A stretch of DNA of 64,000 bases from Gnetum montanum (Eukaryota; Streptophyta; Gnetopsida; Gnetales; Gnetaceae): NCBI GenBank assembly GCA_015680685.1, contig MNCI01030356.1, positions 283,398 to 347,397 of the forward strand. The letters are read 5' to 3'. Both the position numbers and the translations under genes were made by a program. The notes below the pieces were generated by a model. The model was not told the DNA's origin, made no database searches, and saw nothing but the letters and a program-made list of their open reading frames with translations. Numbering within the stretch: the stretch's first letter is position 1; every line of letters starts with the position of its first letter. This document shows positions 46,939 through 58,974 of the stretch, piece after piece.

Positions 46939-47889
46939 TATTGAACCACATAAGTTAAAAGTGTACAATCATTAGTTTCATAACCATTTAAGACCATTTC
47001 TAACTACTCTTAATAAGTTCATAATAAAAATATGTGATTCATAACCTAGGAACTATCATAATTTTTCTACAAAATGTAAGTAAGCTAAGAATAACTTATG
47101 AAGTATGAATGTAAAGGAACAATAGAAGAATGTGAAGAAACATTCTATAAATAAAGAGAGTAAGAAGAACCATGAGAAAGAAGAAGTGGAAAAAGAATCA
47201 TAGAGTTCATAATATGTACTAAACCTCATGAGCTACCTCACAATATGAAGAACATCATGAACCAATTCATGATGAATGAAAAGAAGCAGTTGTAAGTAAA
47301 AGAGCTTACAAAACAATAGCAAACACAATTCACAAGTAAGAACCCTGCCAAATCTTCCAAATGGACTCTTGAGTAGATAAAATAATCATAAATCTTGTTC
47401 ATAATATTGATGAGTAAATGTTGTAGAACACAAGAGTAGTCTCTGCAACATAGGATCTAGTTTTTTAAAGAGGAAGAGAAGGTCCAAGTTATGCCATACG
47501 TAGCATAGTCTAGTTTCTTAATTAAGAAGTGAAGGTATTTTGGAAGGTCACAATGGCTAAGGTAAAGAAAAGGTTTACAAATCAGGATTTTGTAAAGCCT
47601 AATGAAGCTAAGTCAAAAATAGCTTAATAAAGTTAAGAAAAGAAAGAAATATGTATAAAGAAGTATTCCATACAATTCAACCAATTATGTATTTTCTTGT
47701 AAATATGAGAAGAGTTAAGTTCATAATGAATTAGTTAAGAACAAAGTCAAATCAAAAAAGGCTATAGAATACAAAGAAATATTATTACAAAGAATGATGA
47801 GCACATTCAATATTATCAGTTTGTTGAATTGTTAAATCTCTTGTTAACTGTTCTCATAAATAAAGAACCTGGTATTATAAACTCTAACA
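46939..47889 (+). repeat. 3' LTR of element Y
   Basis: Begins TATTGAACC (TG changed to TA) and ends ctctaaca. Confidence 0.8.
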
Positions 47890-47894
47890 AATGA

Positions 47895-48171
47895 TGTCTT
47901 TATTATTAGATGCATGTATTACACACATTCTACTTTAGAAAGAACAAGAATCAACACTTATATAGGTTAATAAAAATAGTCATGTTGATACTATAAACAA
48001 ACACAATGAGTAGTTAACACTAACAAAAAAATGTAAACAATTGAATCATTTATAACAAACCATAACTAACAATAATTGATACCATGATTGTGTACTATGG
48101 ACATACATAGTGTTATATTATAGACTTTGTTTGATATGTTGAGCTTGATAAAATACATCAAATCTTTAACA
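47895..48171 (-). repeat. 5' LTR of element X, right piece
   Basis: Matches 33110-33384, including tttattattagatg, acactaacaaaaa and the end ctttaaca. Followed by AAGAA. Confidence 0.8.
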
Positions 48172-48176
48172 AAGAA

Positions 48177-49223
48177 GGTTGGTAACTTGGGGCTAGAGAT
48201 GAGGTAGTAAACACTAGCACTAATAGAGAAATAAGTAATGGAATAATAATAAAATACATTTAAGTATTGATAATGATTTGAGTACTTGTGATAAAAATAT
48301 CATGCTTACACCAAGTGTAGATGTGTCAAATGCCACATGGAGCTATTTGTTTGTATTTATATGTTGTTAATTAGTGATTCCTTAAGGCATTTGTTGTCAA
48401 GGAGCATATTTGTGTACATGCTAGCATTGATTTTTTATGATAAAGCCCCTATTACATTATACATGTGGATGTGTCATATGATGATTGTTTATGCTATGAT
48501 ATTTTGATGGGTTATGTATAATATAAGATGGTAGACAATAAGGCATTATCAAAATGATATAATTTTAATAGTTTGGATGTTGCCTAGATGTAATTGTGAT
48601 TGCATGATATGATGTGCTTAGTGTTATATGAGATGTACTAAGCTTGTTGTAAGTTACTTAGCATATCCCACACCTCTTCTCCAACATGACATGATACTTC
48701 TCATCCATAGGAAAAGTATAAAGACTTCAAATCAATCTTGTATTGACCTCCTTTGTATGCAAATAATGAAGCTAGAAGCACAAGAGACCATTAGGCATAA
48801 GGTGGTGTAGGATTTGGGTTCATGATCTTTTCTTTTCTATTGCATGTATTTATCAAGGAAATGAACTTATTTGCTAATGATATTGGACTAAAAAGCCCAT
48901 GAGTTGAGATGCTTTTTACAATATATATGATGTGATAGAATGTGTGTCAAATATATTGATTAATATGTTATGATGTTTATGCATTCATGTAGATAGGTTG
49001 ATAATGTACTATTATGTCAATGTTTGATATATGTATTGTGATGCTGGCTAGGTATGTATATTTGTGTGCTTATAGTTTATGTATGAGATTTTTATTCAAT
49101 GATTAATGATTTTTTACTATGTTGTTTGATTCACATATCACAAGTTGCACTTTATCTTTAATGTATCATTTGGTTCTGGTCCACTATTGAGCTTGGCTTA
49201 GGTTTGATGAATGGATTGTTACA
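48177..49223 (+). repeat. Outer gypsy LTR, second part
   Basis: Continues 31405-32934. Ends ggattgttaca, three bases before a primer-binding site. AT-rich, no coding seen; the open frame at 48628-48810 shows no similarity. Confidence 0.45.
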
Positions 49224-49226
49224 ATG

Positions 49227-49238
49227 TGGTATTAGACC
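49227..49238 (+). promoter_or_regulatory. Primer-binding site of the outer gypsy element
   Basis: tggtattagaccaagtt resembles TGGTATCAGAGCC with one base missing, as in plant chromoviruses. Confidence 0.55.
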
Positions 49239-49289
49239 AAGTTAATATGATTAATATAAGATGTTGTGATATTTACTTTTATGATTACA

Positions 49290-49559
49290 AGTATTAATGA
49301 TGTCAGGCTATAGAGGGCCTAGTGGCTAAAGCCATTATACTAATGAGACTCAAGTATCTCTAGATAGATACATTTAGACATCATCAATTAGTGAGGCATA
49401 GCCAGTGAGTTCAAGGACCGATGATGCTTAAATAAACCTTAATGACTCTAACATTTTATGGTCAAGATACATTCCACTCAATATCCTCATATAGTATTCA
49501 AGATATTGGGAGTGACAATGGCAGTTAAGTTATAGGGCTAACCATTTGAGAGATTGATA
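49290..49559 (+). pseudogene. gag: gag N terminus of the outer gypsy element
   Basis: Short, stop-riddled frame starting MMSGYRGPSG near 49298, at the expected distance after the primer site. It continues after the solo LTR at 51713. Confidence 0.4.
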
Positions 49560-49564
49560 GTGCT

Positions 49565-51707
49565 TGTAACACCCTATTGTTTAGACCTTGGAAGCTCTAC
49601 TTTGTTATCTATTATTATGCTTATGATGCTTATTATTTAAGTATAATGTTATATTTTATGATATTATATATTTTTAATATATGTTAATACTCCTTCTTTT
49701 ATGCTATTGAGATATGAACTTAAGATGGAATCTTGGCTCTTTGCTTACATGTGATACTTTAATATTTTTATATATTATTTTATCTTTATTTATATTTGAA
49801 ATTATTTTATAATTATCTTACTACTTCTAAGTATAGATAGGCTCAAAGGATGGTGGTGGTCCATCACTGGTACTTTGTTAATGTTTAAAATCATATTTTA
49901 TTGTACCCAGAGATTTTAGAATAAAGGAAGAATATGGCTATGAGACATGTTAATGGATAATTAGGGTTTATTGTAGTTATTCTTTTATTTTCATATTGGA
50001 ACCCATTCTTGGACATGTAACTTATTATAATGCCCTATTGACGGTTTTGACCCATTGATTAACCATTGGACTCTTTGTGGATATGTATTACCTTATTTTG
50101 AGAAAATAATTACTAATTCTTATTTCTTGGAATTGCCCAAATTCTATCTCTTGTATCGATAAATACTCAAAAAAGTTAGCTCTCTTGGCATCAATTGTGC
50201 ATTCTTTTCTTTTCAACCTCTTACTCGTGCTATACTTGGTAGATCTCTTAATGATTTCTAGATCTAAATCTACTCTTACTAAGTAAAGCCTTGATGATTG
50301 ATTTCTCAAGGTAGAGGAAATGTTCTTGATTTCATCAAATTCTGATAAGTAGCTTAACTTTTGGTACCTACTTTCCTTTTGTGATGGTTTGCTTTGTAGA
50401 CCTAATCATATTGCTTATGTTATTGATCTAACCCTAGTTTTTGATGATCAATCCATAATTCACCATTTTCATGACTTTTCGCTTTGCATTTCAACTCTAT
50501 CTTTTTGTTGTGACATCTACTCTTGTTGATGGTGACAACGATGACATTTTTATTTGTTGCAACCTACACTATGACTTATTTGAAGGTTATGAAAAAAATT
50601 ATGATGTATTCTTAGTGCATTTTTTGATGTGAGACATCCATTTCGATGTTGAACAAAAGTAGCATGTTTGTATGGCATCGATTGGTGGATATTTTAGATA
50701 TGTATGATAATGTTCAACATGTTCATAATGCTTTAACAATCTTAAGAAAATATATTTGATATACTTGTAGGGGGCCACTACTACATGACTTGTTATCTAT
50801 TGGCATATATTATGGTGGTTTCAGACTAATCACGTGGACTTTGAGCTTGGAGTTGAGTTAGTATCATATCTTATTTAGAACTTAGTATGATTGGTCAAGC
50901 AATTGTAAAATATCAATTAACCATGTTGGCTTAAGGGAATGATATTTAGGGTGGTGTGAAGAGCTATAACCTTAGCATAGCTATAGGATTGATGCTAGCC
51001 ATAACATAATCCAATAGTTGGTCTAGACATGCATGAGGATTTATAATTCAACAATTTGTCTTATCTTGCATGACAACTAGTTTTAGTAAGTGTCAACCTT
51101 GTAGTTATTCTAATGTTTGATGCTAGGAACCTCAAGGGATATCACTATTATAAGTAGACTAAATACCTTTGGATAATATATGCATTTTGTATTTAACTAT
51201 ATGTTAACATTTGTATGTATAAATATTTTAGTGGCAATAATGATGTCTTTTGGCAGCTTGAGCCTCATCCTCGAATTATGTTCCAAGAATGTTCTTTGTA
51301 GATTTTCTCTCCTATAAAGAAGTTCTAATCCTTCCTACATGTGTTCCATGTAGATTTAGTTGGAAGCTTATGATGTGGTCAAGGTGATGCCAGAAGAATA
51401 ATCAAATATAAGATGAGAGATTATCTTGTTATGTCTTTCCTATTATTTTGCTAGCAATTATATGGATTGTAAATTGGACAATGAATATGGATATTATGTT
51501 GAACTTTAATACATGTTATATCAAGGCCTAAGTGACATTTATATGTTATTATAGATTACTGAGATGTTCAACTTATCAACGTTGATGTACTTTTATGGCT
51601 TGATAAGCATTTAAGTTGTTTAAGGAACTATTAAGAAATTAAGCTTTTTTTTCATACCTTTAAGTAACTTTTATAAATTATCTATGGTAAAATTTTGGGA
51701 TGTGATA
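49565..51707 (+). repeat. Solo gypsy LTR (chromovirus-like)
   Basis: Starts TGTAACACCC, a typical chromovirus LTR start, and ends attttgggatgtgata (CA changed to TA). Flanks are GTGCT (49560-49564) and GTGTT (51708-51712), a target duplication with one transition. gag sequence lies on both sides, so this is a solo LTR left by LTR-LTR recombination. Confidence 0.75.
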
Positions 51708-51712
51708 GTGTT

Positions 51713-51970
51713 AGTGATAGTGATGTTGCTACTAGTGGCAATTAGCCCACCAAAAAATTGATTAGGAGGGAGTTGATTGAGTAGTTTCACAAGCTCAATT
51801 CTCCTAAATTCTCTAGCATTGAAAATTCCACAACCTTAATAGAATATCTTGAGAAGTTGAGGAAGGCTTATGTTATGATGGAATGCATCTTAATATAATA
51901 GAATAAATTAGTTGTCTATCAGCTCATAGATAATATTAGGCATTGATGGAGGTTCTAGTACTTATCATCA
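51713..51970 (+). pseudogene. gag: gag core of the outer gypsy element
   Basis: Reads RRELIE, then LNSPKFSSIENSTTLIEYLE, KLRKAYVMMECIL and NIRH.WRF, in the order of the retrotransposon gag domain of plant chromoviruses. At least five stops. The rest of the element is not seen to the right. Confidence 0.6.
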
Positions 51971-51974
51971 ACAA

Positions 51975-52235
51975 AGGAAAACCCCATAATCATGGCTATA
52001 AAATTTGCACCAATAAAAGAAATCATGACCTAACCATTACCCATGGTCAAGCCTTCACAACTTCACCATGACCTATGGTTTAGATACAGCAAGCTAGCCA
52101 TGACTCGTGGCTAGGATTTTCAGCACCCTAATAGATCATGACTTGTGATTAGGCACCATAAGACAACCACAATATTACCATGACAAGTGATCTATAGAGC
52201 CATGAGTAAGCCACTACTCATGGTTCTAATTGTGG
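51975..52235. repeat. Cluster of catgactcatgg-like palindromes
   Basis: Six or more degenerate copies (ccatgactcgtggc, catgacttgtgat, ctactcatggtt). Same motif family as in the LTRs of copia W; likely a fragment of such an LTR. Confidence 0.45.
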
Positions 52236-52600
52236 TCAACATTTTAGGTGAATTTTAGGTTGGGGTAAAGCATTTACAATACAACCTGAAAAAGCATCAC
52301 TTATTGGTATTTGCCTAATTTTCCTCACTATTTTCATGAAACTTCCTTCTTTAATTGTCAAGTAATCCTCCATTAAAATAACTTTAACATTTTTGGTTTG
52401 TAGATTTAAAGTAATACCTACTATACTATCTTCGAATTCAACCAACTCCCAAGCCATTACTTTGCAAGATCATAAATACAAGCAAGATCATATCCTACTT
52501 GAAGCAAAGTGCCTATATTAACCACTTGAATTTCATTATTATATAACTCAATTTGTTCATGTATTATACTACTAATTTCTTTAGGTCAAAAAATTATCAT
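52236..52600 (-). pseudogene. atpA: Nuclear copy of plastid atpA, 5' part
   Basis: Reads as the first 120 or so residues of the plastid ATP synthase alpha subunit. From the ATG at 52600 it gives [16 protein letters not shown] and [20 protein letters not shown]. After a 1-base deletion near 52462 it gives [19 protein letters not shown] and [16 protein letters not shown]. The sixth codon is TGA where plastid atpA has an Arg codon. Upstream, AGGAGAAATG keeps a ribosome-binding-like site. In plastids the gene makes a subunit of the thylakoid ATP synthase. Here it is truncated and frameshifted in nuclear repeat DNA, so it is plastid DNA transferred to the nucleus. Confidence 0.9.
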
Positions 52601-52603
52601 CAT

Positions 52604-52841
52604 TTCTCCTAAAAAATATTTTTTGCTTTGTTTTTAATTAAAAAAGAAGAATTACACCACATGTAAGATCTATAAAAATTGTACTTCTCTTTTGGGTCTA
52701 AATTAACCAATATTATTGTTAATCATGCATAGATGTAATTTGATGTAGCAAAAGCATCAAGTTAAATAAGAGCTTGCAAAATCTAGTAAGCAAATTCAAA
52801 TTTTTTAAGATCAAAATTCCTTTGATTTTGAAACTCAAAGA
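52604..52841 (-). other. Possible plastid DNA upstream of atpA
   Basis: No coding seen. It may continue the plastid insertion (region upstream of atpA) up to the copia insertion at 52842, but I cannot confirm this. Confidence 0.3.
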
Positions 52842-53972
52842 TGTTAGAGATAGTATATCATGCCAAACACTTTTAAGAAGAAAAAAAAAAGTTAAAAAAG
52901 ACAATTTTACACTTTGTCATCACTTTAAGATAAAAGAAAAATTGAATTTTATATTATTAAAATAAATTGATGGGTAGATGTACTTGTTTTCACACTAATT
53001 TACCCTCTTTGCTTCATTATTTTTCACTTTTATAATTGGGAAATGATATATCATTAATCTTTTCCTATAAATTTGATGGTCATTTTTTAATATAAAGAAC
53101 TAATGCTTTTAGAAAATAAGGCCTAATGTGAATTTGCAATCTTAAATTGACTCTTCAACTTTCTAAGATATAATTTCTTGTATCCACTTTGTCTCTTATC
53201 TTATTCAATTCCTCCCTCATCAAAAACCCCAAGAATTTAATCCAGATCTTCATCTAATCAACTCAAGTATTCTTCATCATCTTCTTTATGTTGATTTAAG
53301 GTTTGCAATAGAAAATGAAAGATTCCTTTCCAATCTTCTTAAATTTGCTATTATATAATATGATGTATTATAAGTATTAAGATTCTAAGCTAGAGAACAT
53401 CTTAAGGTGAATCCATAAATACCAAGTTTATTGAATTTCAATTTATAAAACTTAAATTATTGCAAAAGTACAATTTCACCACAACTTATCGTCAACTCAT
53501 GGTATTGTAGGTTTTTGTACCATGAGCTTACCACAACTCATTGCATTTTAGAATTCAATTTTCTTCATATCATGACTAATTATTCCCTCATGATCATTCA
53601 GCATAACTCACAGTCAACTTATGCTACTCTAGTTTCTAGGTTTCTCATAGACCACAACTTGTGATTCACTCATGGTCTAGCACAATTAATCATGGTCAAC
53701 TTGTGGTGTTAACCACAACTCATGGTTGACTTAAAATTATAACTGCAACTTGTTGTTACATCATGGTACAAAATTTAGAATAAGGAAAATTCACTATGAC
53801 TCATGGAATCCTTAACAATTATTTATCTCTATTTTTAGCATCATCATGACATGTGTTATTATAGACTACGATTTGTGGTTAACTTATGATCACTTAAAAT
53901 TAAAAAATTTTCAATATCAAGGCTACATTTTAATACTCTTTCTTATTGCATTTTATCCTAATTAGCTTTTCA
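52842..53972 (+). repeat. 5' LTR of copia W
   Basis: Starts TGTTAGAGATAGTA, ends agcttttca. The second half (53480-53900) holds many degenerate ccacaactcatggt and ccatgactcatgg motifs. Confidence 0.85.
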
Positions 53973-53974
53973 AT

Positions 53975-53988
53975 TGGTATCACAGCCA
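53975..53988 (+). promoter_or_regulatory. Primer-binding site of copia W
   Basis: ttggtatcacagcc, one change from the initiator-Met tRNA site TTGGTATCAGAGCC. Confidence 0.8.
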
Positions 53989-54229
53989 GACACAAGAAAA
54001 GATGAACTATAATGGACAAGTAAGAAGAAGATGAAGTTACAATTAGAAAAACTTATCAAACCTTAAATGCAAATTTCACAAGAAAAGAAGTTACACATAT
54101 GAGGTTTGCTAGAAAAGAAAAGGTTTTAAAATCTACCAACAATAACAAATGAAGAAAGAAAAAAATACAAGTAAAAATGAAAGTACTAATGCTAAAGGAA
54201 AACCTAGCCAAGGTAACCATTCTATCTAA

Positions 54230-54745
54230 TGGATATTAACATAATTAATCAAGATGCTTGGATTATTGATAGTAGGTGCTCTAACCATATGACTCCCTAT
54301 AAAGAATATCTTGTTAACTACAAACCACATAAGATTAGTAACATCAAGATTGGTGATGGTAACTTTCTTAGTATAAAAGGTGTATAAGATTGCATTGTCA
54401 AGCTTACTAATAATAAAGTATTGAGGAGGAGAGTCTATTAACAAAGATTCACCACTTTTTGCATTAGAGAAGGCATATTTTATCAAACCACATGTGGATA
54501 CAATCCATAATCAAATGGCATTACTAAGAGGAAAAATAGAATCCTACAAGACATGATGAAATGTCTTCTTAAACATGCTAAAATCATAAATGACTATTTG
54601 AGCATGGCACTGACTCTAGCAACCTATATCACAAATAGTGTGATTAGTAGTAGTAGTAATGACAAAACTCCATATGAGCAATTCCATAATAGACTTACCA
54701 ACATTTATCACATGAGAACATTTGGATGCCATTGTTATGTCTAAA
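54230..54745 (+). pseudogene. pol: Protease and integrase remnants of copia W
   Basis: Protease: DAWIIDSRCSNHMTP (54254-54298); the active-site Gly is Arg (GGG to AGG). A large deletion follows, then integrase sequence: TPHVDTIHNQMAL and the open frame 54553-54744 (LATYITNSVI, KTPYEQFHN, MRTFGCHCYV), which is the conserved C-terminal part of the copia integrase core. Confidence 0.8.
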
Positions 54746-55079
54746 CCTCAAAATAATTTTTGAGTAAGCTAGATGATAAAGGAAAAAAGACATTTTTCTT
54801 TGATATGATTTGAAGACTAGGAGGTACAATTGCTATGACCCTATTTCATAAAATATGTACTCATCAAGGGATGTTGTTTTCCTTTAAAAAAATCTTTTAA
54901 CTTTAGACTTTTTCCAAGATAAAAAGGAGATCCAACCTTAAACCAAAACAAATGCTTTAGTCAAAAGAAACAATTCTCATGATTAGATGATAGACACAAA
55001 TTTTGAAAGAATGACAAGAAGATCAAATTTCATAACCAATATCACCTACTCAATAATTAGTTAAGAATCATCAAATATA

Positions 55080-56577
55080 GAAGAAGCCTTAAATAATAAA
55101 GAATGGAAGAAAGCCACTGATGAAGAATATAAAGCCATTATCAAGAATAACACCTAGGAGCTAGTGGATAAATCCAAAGGAAAGAAAGTTCTAGATTACA
55201 AGTGGCTGCACAAAACCAAATTTAATGAAAAATGAAATATTATCAAACATAAAGGAAGACTTGTGGCTAGATAATTTAGACAAAAGAAACACATAGATTG
55301 TGAGGAACTACTTGCACTAGTAATAAGGTGGAAAGTATTAAATTCATTCTTTTTATAGCTACACATCATGATCTTAAACTTTATGAAATGAATATGAATT
55401 TAGCATTCCTAATGGTAACATTAATGAAGAGGTTTATGTCTACCAACCCAAAAGATATAAAGAAAAAGAATATAAAGTATGAATGCTAAATAAACCATTA
55501 TATGGAATAAAGCAAGCTCCAAGAGCATGGTTTCATAGAATTAATGACTATTTACTAAAATAGAATATTCATCTTGCATGTTTAAACCTACCTTTTAGTA
55601 AAAATATAATAACAAAGATTTCATCATTAGCTCCCTTTATGTGGATGATCTTGTAATTACAACCACAAACAATGAACTGATAAAAGAATTCAAACCTTAC
55701 ATGAAGAGTGAATTTGAAATGAAAGATCTAAGAGAATTAAAATACTTTCTTGAAATTCAAGTTGATTAAGATAAGAAGGGAATCGAAGTTCATCAAATCA
55801 AATATTCCTCATACATGCTAGAAAAATAGAAAATCAGTAGAGAAAAAGCCACAATATCTTCTTTTCCCCACAATATAAGGCTGCAATATAAGGAGAACAC
55901 ACCTCTTATAGATGCAACTTAGTATAGAACCATAATTGGAGCTCTTAGATTTCTATGCCATACAAGAATAGATCCTGAATTGCTACATTCTACCTATAAT
56001 GATTCATGTAAGAACGAAGGCAAAGCCATCTTAATTCTCTCATACATCTTATAAAATATATTAAAGTCACAACAAATCATGGAATCACTTATACAAAATG
56101 AAATGAATAATTTCATACCCATTTAAATGCTAATTAGGAAGGATATCAAAATGACAAAAAATCTATATGACAAGTCATTATATTTCATAGAGATAATGCA
56201 ATATACTAAAATTTAAAAAAAAAACTTCAATTAGTCTCTTAACTTGTGAAGCTAAATTTATAGCTATGGCTGAATCCATACAACATATACTTTAGCTTAA
56301 GAAACTCATGACTCATTTAGGATTTCAAGTTGATCTTCAAATCAAAATATTCTGTGAAAACATGGTAGCCACCCAATTATCAAATGAAAATTTACTACAT
56401 AAGAAATTAAAGCACATAGACATCAAATATTACTTCATCAAACAAGAAGTGAAGAAGGGAAACATCAAACTTGAACATGTGCAATCCAATGATCAATTGA
56501 TGAATTTATTGACTAAATCTTTACTAAACTACAAAAATGAGTACCTTTTCCATGATGTAAGTACTCAAAATATATAA
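55080..56577 (+). pseudogene. pol: Reverse transcriptase and RNase H of copia W
   Basis: RT from EWKKATDEEYKAIIKNNT (55100) through KHKGRLVAR, KPLYGIKQAPRAWFH (about 55495) and SLYVDDLVIT with intact YVDD at 55638-55649. It continues to FEMKDLRELKYFLEIQVD. RNase H: open frame 56308-56577 with IKIFCENMVATQL, LKHIDIKYYFIK and NDQLMNLLTKSL. Several stops and frameshifts elsewhere. Confidence 0.88.
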
Positions 56578-56630
56578 GAATTAAGATAAGAGGATTAGAA
56601 AAATCATGTGTTCAATACTAAAGAAGGAAC

Positions 56631-57812
56631 TATTAGAGATAGTGTATCATGTCAAACTCTTTCAATAAGCTAAACAAAGGGAGAAAAAGACAATTTTATA
56701 CTTTGTCATCACTTCAAGATAGAATAAAATTTTAATTTTATATTATTAAAATTAATTGATGACTAGATGTACTTGCTTTGGCACTAATTCACACTTTTTT
56801 TCATGATTTTCACTCTTTATAATTAGGGAATGACTGTTCATTAACCCCACATATGTTTTCAATCTTTTCCTATAAATTTAATGGACATTCGTTAACGACT
56901 GATTTTTTAGATAGTAAAGATTGATGCAAAATTGCTCTTTAAAATTGACTCTACAACTTCCTAAGCTCTAATTTATTTTATCTAATTTGTCTCTGCTCCT
57001 ATTCAATTCCATCCTCATTTTTCCATATCTTTATCCAATCTCGTCAAGTATTCTTTGTCATCTTCTTTATGCTAATTTATGATTTGCAAAAAAAGGTGAA
57101 AGGTTTCTCTCTAATATTCTTAAATTTTTAGCTATCTAAAATGATATATTGCAAGTATCAAGATTTCAAGCTAAAGAACATCTCAAGGTGAATCCAAGAA
57201 TACCAAGTTTATTGATTTTCAATTTATTAAACTCAAGTTATTACAAAAGGAAAATTTAACCATGACATGTGATCAACTTATGGTATTACAAGTTTTCATA
57301 CCATGAATTCACCATTACTCATGGCATTTCAAAAATTGATTTTCATCATATTATGATGCATGGTCCCCTCATGGTCTTTCACCATGACTCATGGTCCACT
57401 CATGGTACTCTAGTTTCTAGGTTTCTTACATACCACAATTCATGGTTCACTCATGGTCTAGCACCACGACTTGTGGTTCGCTTATAATGTTAACCATGAA
57501 TCATGGTTGACTTGTGGTTAACTCAAAATTACAACTACAACTTGTGGTTGCGTCATGGTACTACATTTAGAATAAGGCAAATTTACCATGACTTGTGATG
57601 CACTTTTAGTCTACCACCATGACTCATGAAAACTTCAGTAATTATTTTCTCTATTTTTAGCATCATGGTGACTCATGTTGTAATAGCATGATATGTGGTA
57701 TTGCAAGTAACAATTCATGATCAACTCATGATTTCTTAAAATCCAAAATTTTTCAGTATAAGACTGACTTTTAATCCTTTTTCTCATTCCATTTCATCCC
57801 AATAAGTTCTTT
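56631..57812 (+). repeat. 3' LTR of copia W
   Basis: Starts TATTAGAGATAGTG (TG changed to TA) and matches the 5' LTR along its length, including the palindrome cluster at 57240-57740. End approximate. Confidence 0.82.
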
Positions 57813-58189
57813 AAAAAAGCCTTAGCTAAAATCTCATTATGCTAAACAATTTTTAAATGTTTTTGAAGCTAGGAGTACTCTCCCTAAAAGTTGCATGTCT
57901 TGGTTAAAAATTGAAGATGAACCTTGGAAAGAGTTTTTTAAATTTCTCAAATGAAAGGATCAAGAATCTAATCTAGAATTGCTTTATATAAATGGTTCCA
58001 TCACTATATATCTTGAGACTATTAATAGTTTTTTAACAAATTCTCTTCTATTTGTTCTTCTAAAAGTTTTAGCATGAAAATATTTGAGGCATCTATAAAC
58101 ATATTCATCATCTCATAATAGAATTATATTAAAGTATTCTTAAAGTAGAAATCATAGTGGAAGAAATCAAAGTAACGACTTTTAGTTTA

Positions 58190-58960
58190 GAAGATGATAA
58201 AGCTTAAAGATTTAATTATTTTCCTATTGAAATTTTTAAGAAGCACTGGGACATTATTGGAGATGATCTCTTTCATATTTTCTAAGAAGCTATTAGAAAA
58301 GTTTTTCATAGTAAAAATATTAATAAAGTTGTGATTTATCTTTTTTCTAAGAATGGTGATCTTTGTCGTATTGGTAAATAGAGGCCTATTACTTTTCTTA
58401 ATAATACTTATAAAATTTAAGCAAAATGCATGGCTTGATAGATTTAGAAGATTATAGATGATATCATTAGGCTTGAGAAGACAAGTTCTGTTAAAGGTAA
58501 ACATAGCTTAAATAATGTTATTAAAGCTTGGAAAGAAATGTAGTGAGCTTCTTATACTAACCAAGACCTTACTTTTATTAAGTTAGATTATGCTAAAGCT
58601 TTTGATAAGATTGAATGGAATTTCATTATTTATTGCCTCTATAAACTCATATTTGGTTATTATTTTATTCATCTTAGTCATAATCTACTTATTGATGCTA
58701 ATGCTCAAGTTGCTACAAATTTTGGATTAAGTTCCTCTTTTTCTTTTCAGTAGTCAATTCCTCAAAGTTGTCATTTGGCTTTCTATCGTCTAGCTTTCTA
58801 TATTTTTATTATTGCAATGGTCTTTCTTTCACATAATTTACATTATGATCTAGAAAGGAATATCATCAAGGAAATTTCAATTGATGATCAAGGCATGCAA
58901 TTACTTAATATGCACTTTGTAGATGATTCTTTTTTTATGATTGACAATTCTATATAATAT
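58190..58960 (+). pseudogene. LINE reverse transcriptase
   Basis: Shows the L1 order KNGDLCRIGK.RPITFLNNTYK, LEKTSSVKGKHSL, TFIKLDYAKAFDKIEWNFI, then the catalytic FVDDSFF (58916-58927; usual form FADD). Many stops. This enzyme would copy LINE RNA at a nicked target. Confidence 0.82.
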
Positions 58961-58974
58961 ATCAATATTCTATT

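Larger units (their letters stand above)
36727..47889 (+). mobile_element. Element Y, inserted in the LTR of X
   Basis: LTRs at 36727-37663 and 46939-47889 in direct orientation. The target duplication is AATAA (36722-36726) and AATGA (47890-47894). The 3' LTR is preceded by the purine run aaggaaag. Without the nested copia Z, Y is about 5.2 kb. It has no recognised polymerase. No clear primer site follows the first LTR. Confidence 0.8.
32940..48171 (-). mobile_element. Element X, LTR element with a split 5' LTR
   Basis: Flanked by a perfect AAGAA duplication (32935-32939 and 48172-48176). The left (3') LTR is whole (32940-33384). The right (5') LTR is in two pieces, 36562-36726 and 47895-48171, separated by element Y. 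The two LTRs match once Y and one copy of its target duplication are removed. A Met-type primer site faces left at 36561. The 3.2-kb interior lacks recognisable pol, so X is non-autonomous (LARD-like). Confidence 0.85.
52842..57812 (+). mobile_element. Ty1/copia element W, internally deleted
   Basis: Two LTRs of about 1.13-1.18 kb in direct orientation enclose 2.66 kb of decayed pol. The primer site follows the first LTR and the purine run aaagaagg precedes the second. Most of gag and the integrase N terminus are missing. The right end is placed within a few bases, so a target duplication is not claimed. Confidence 0.85.
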
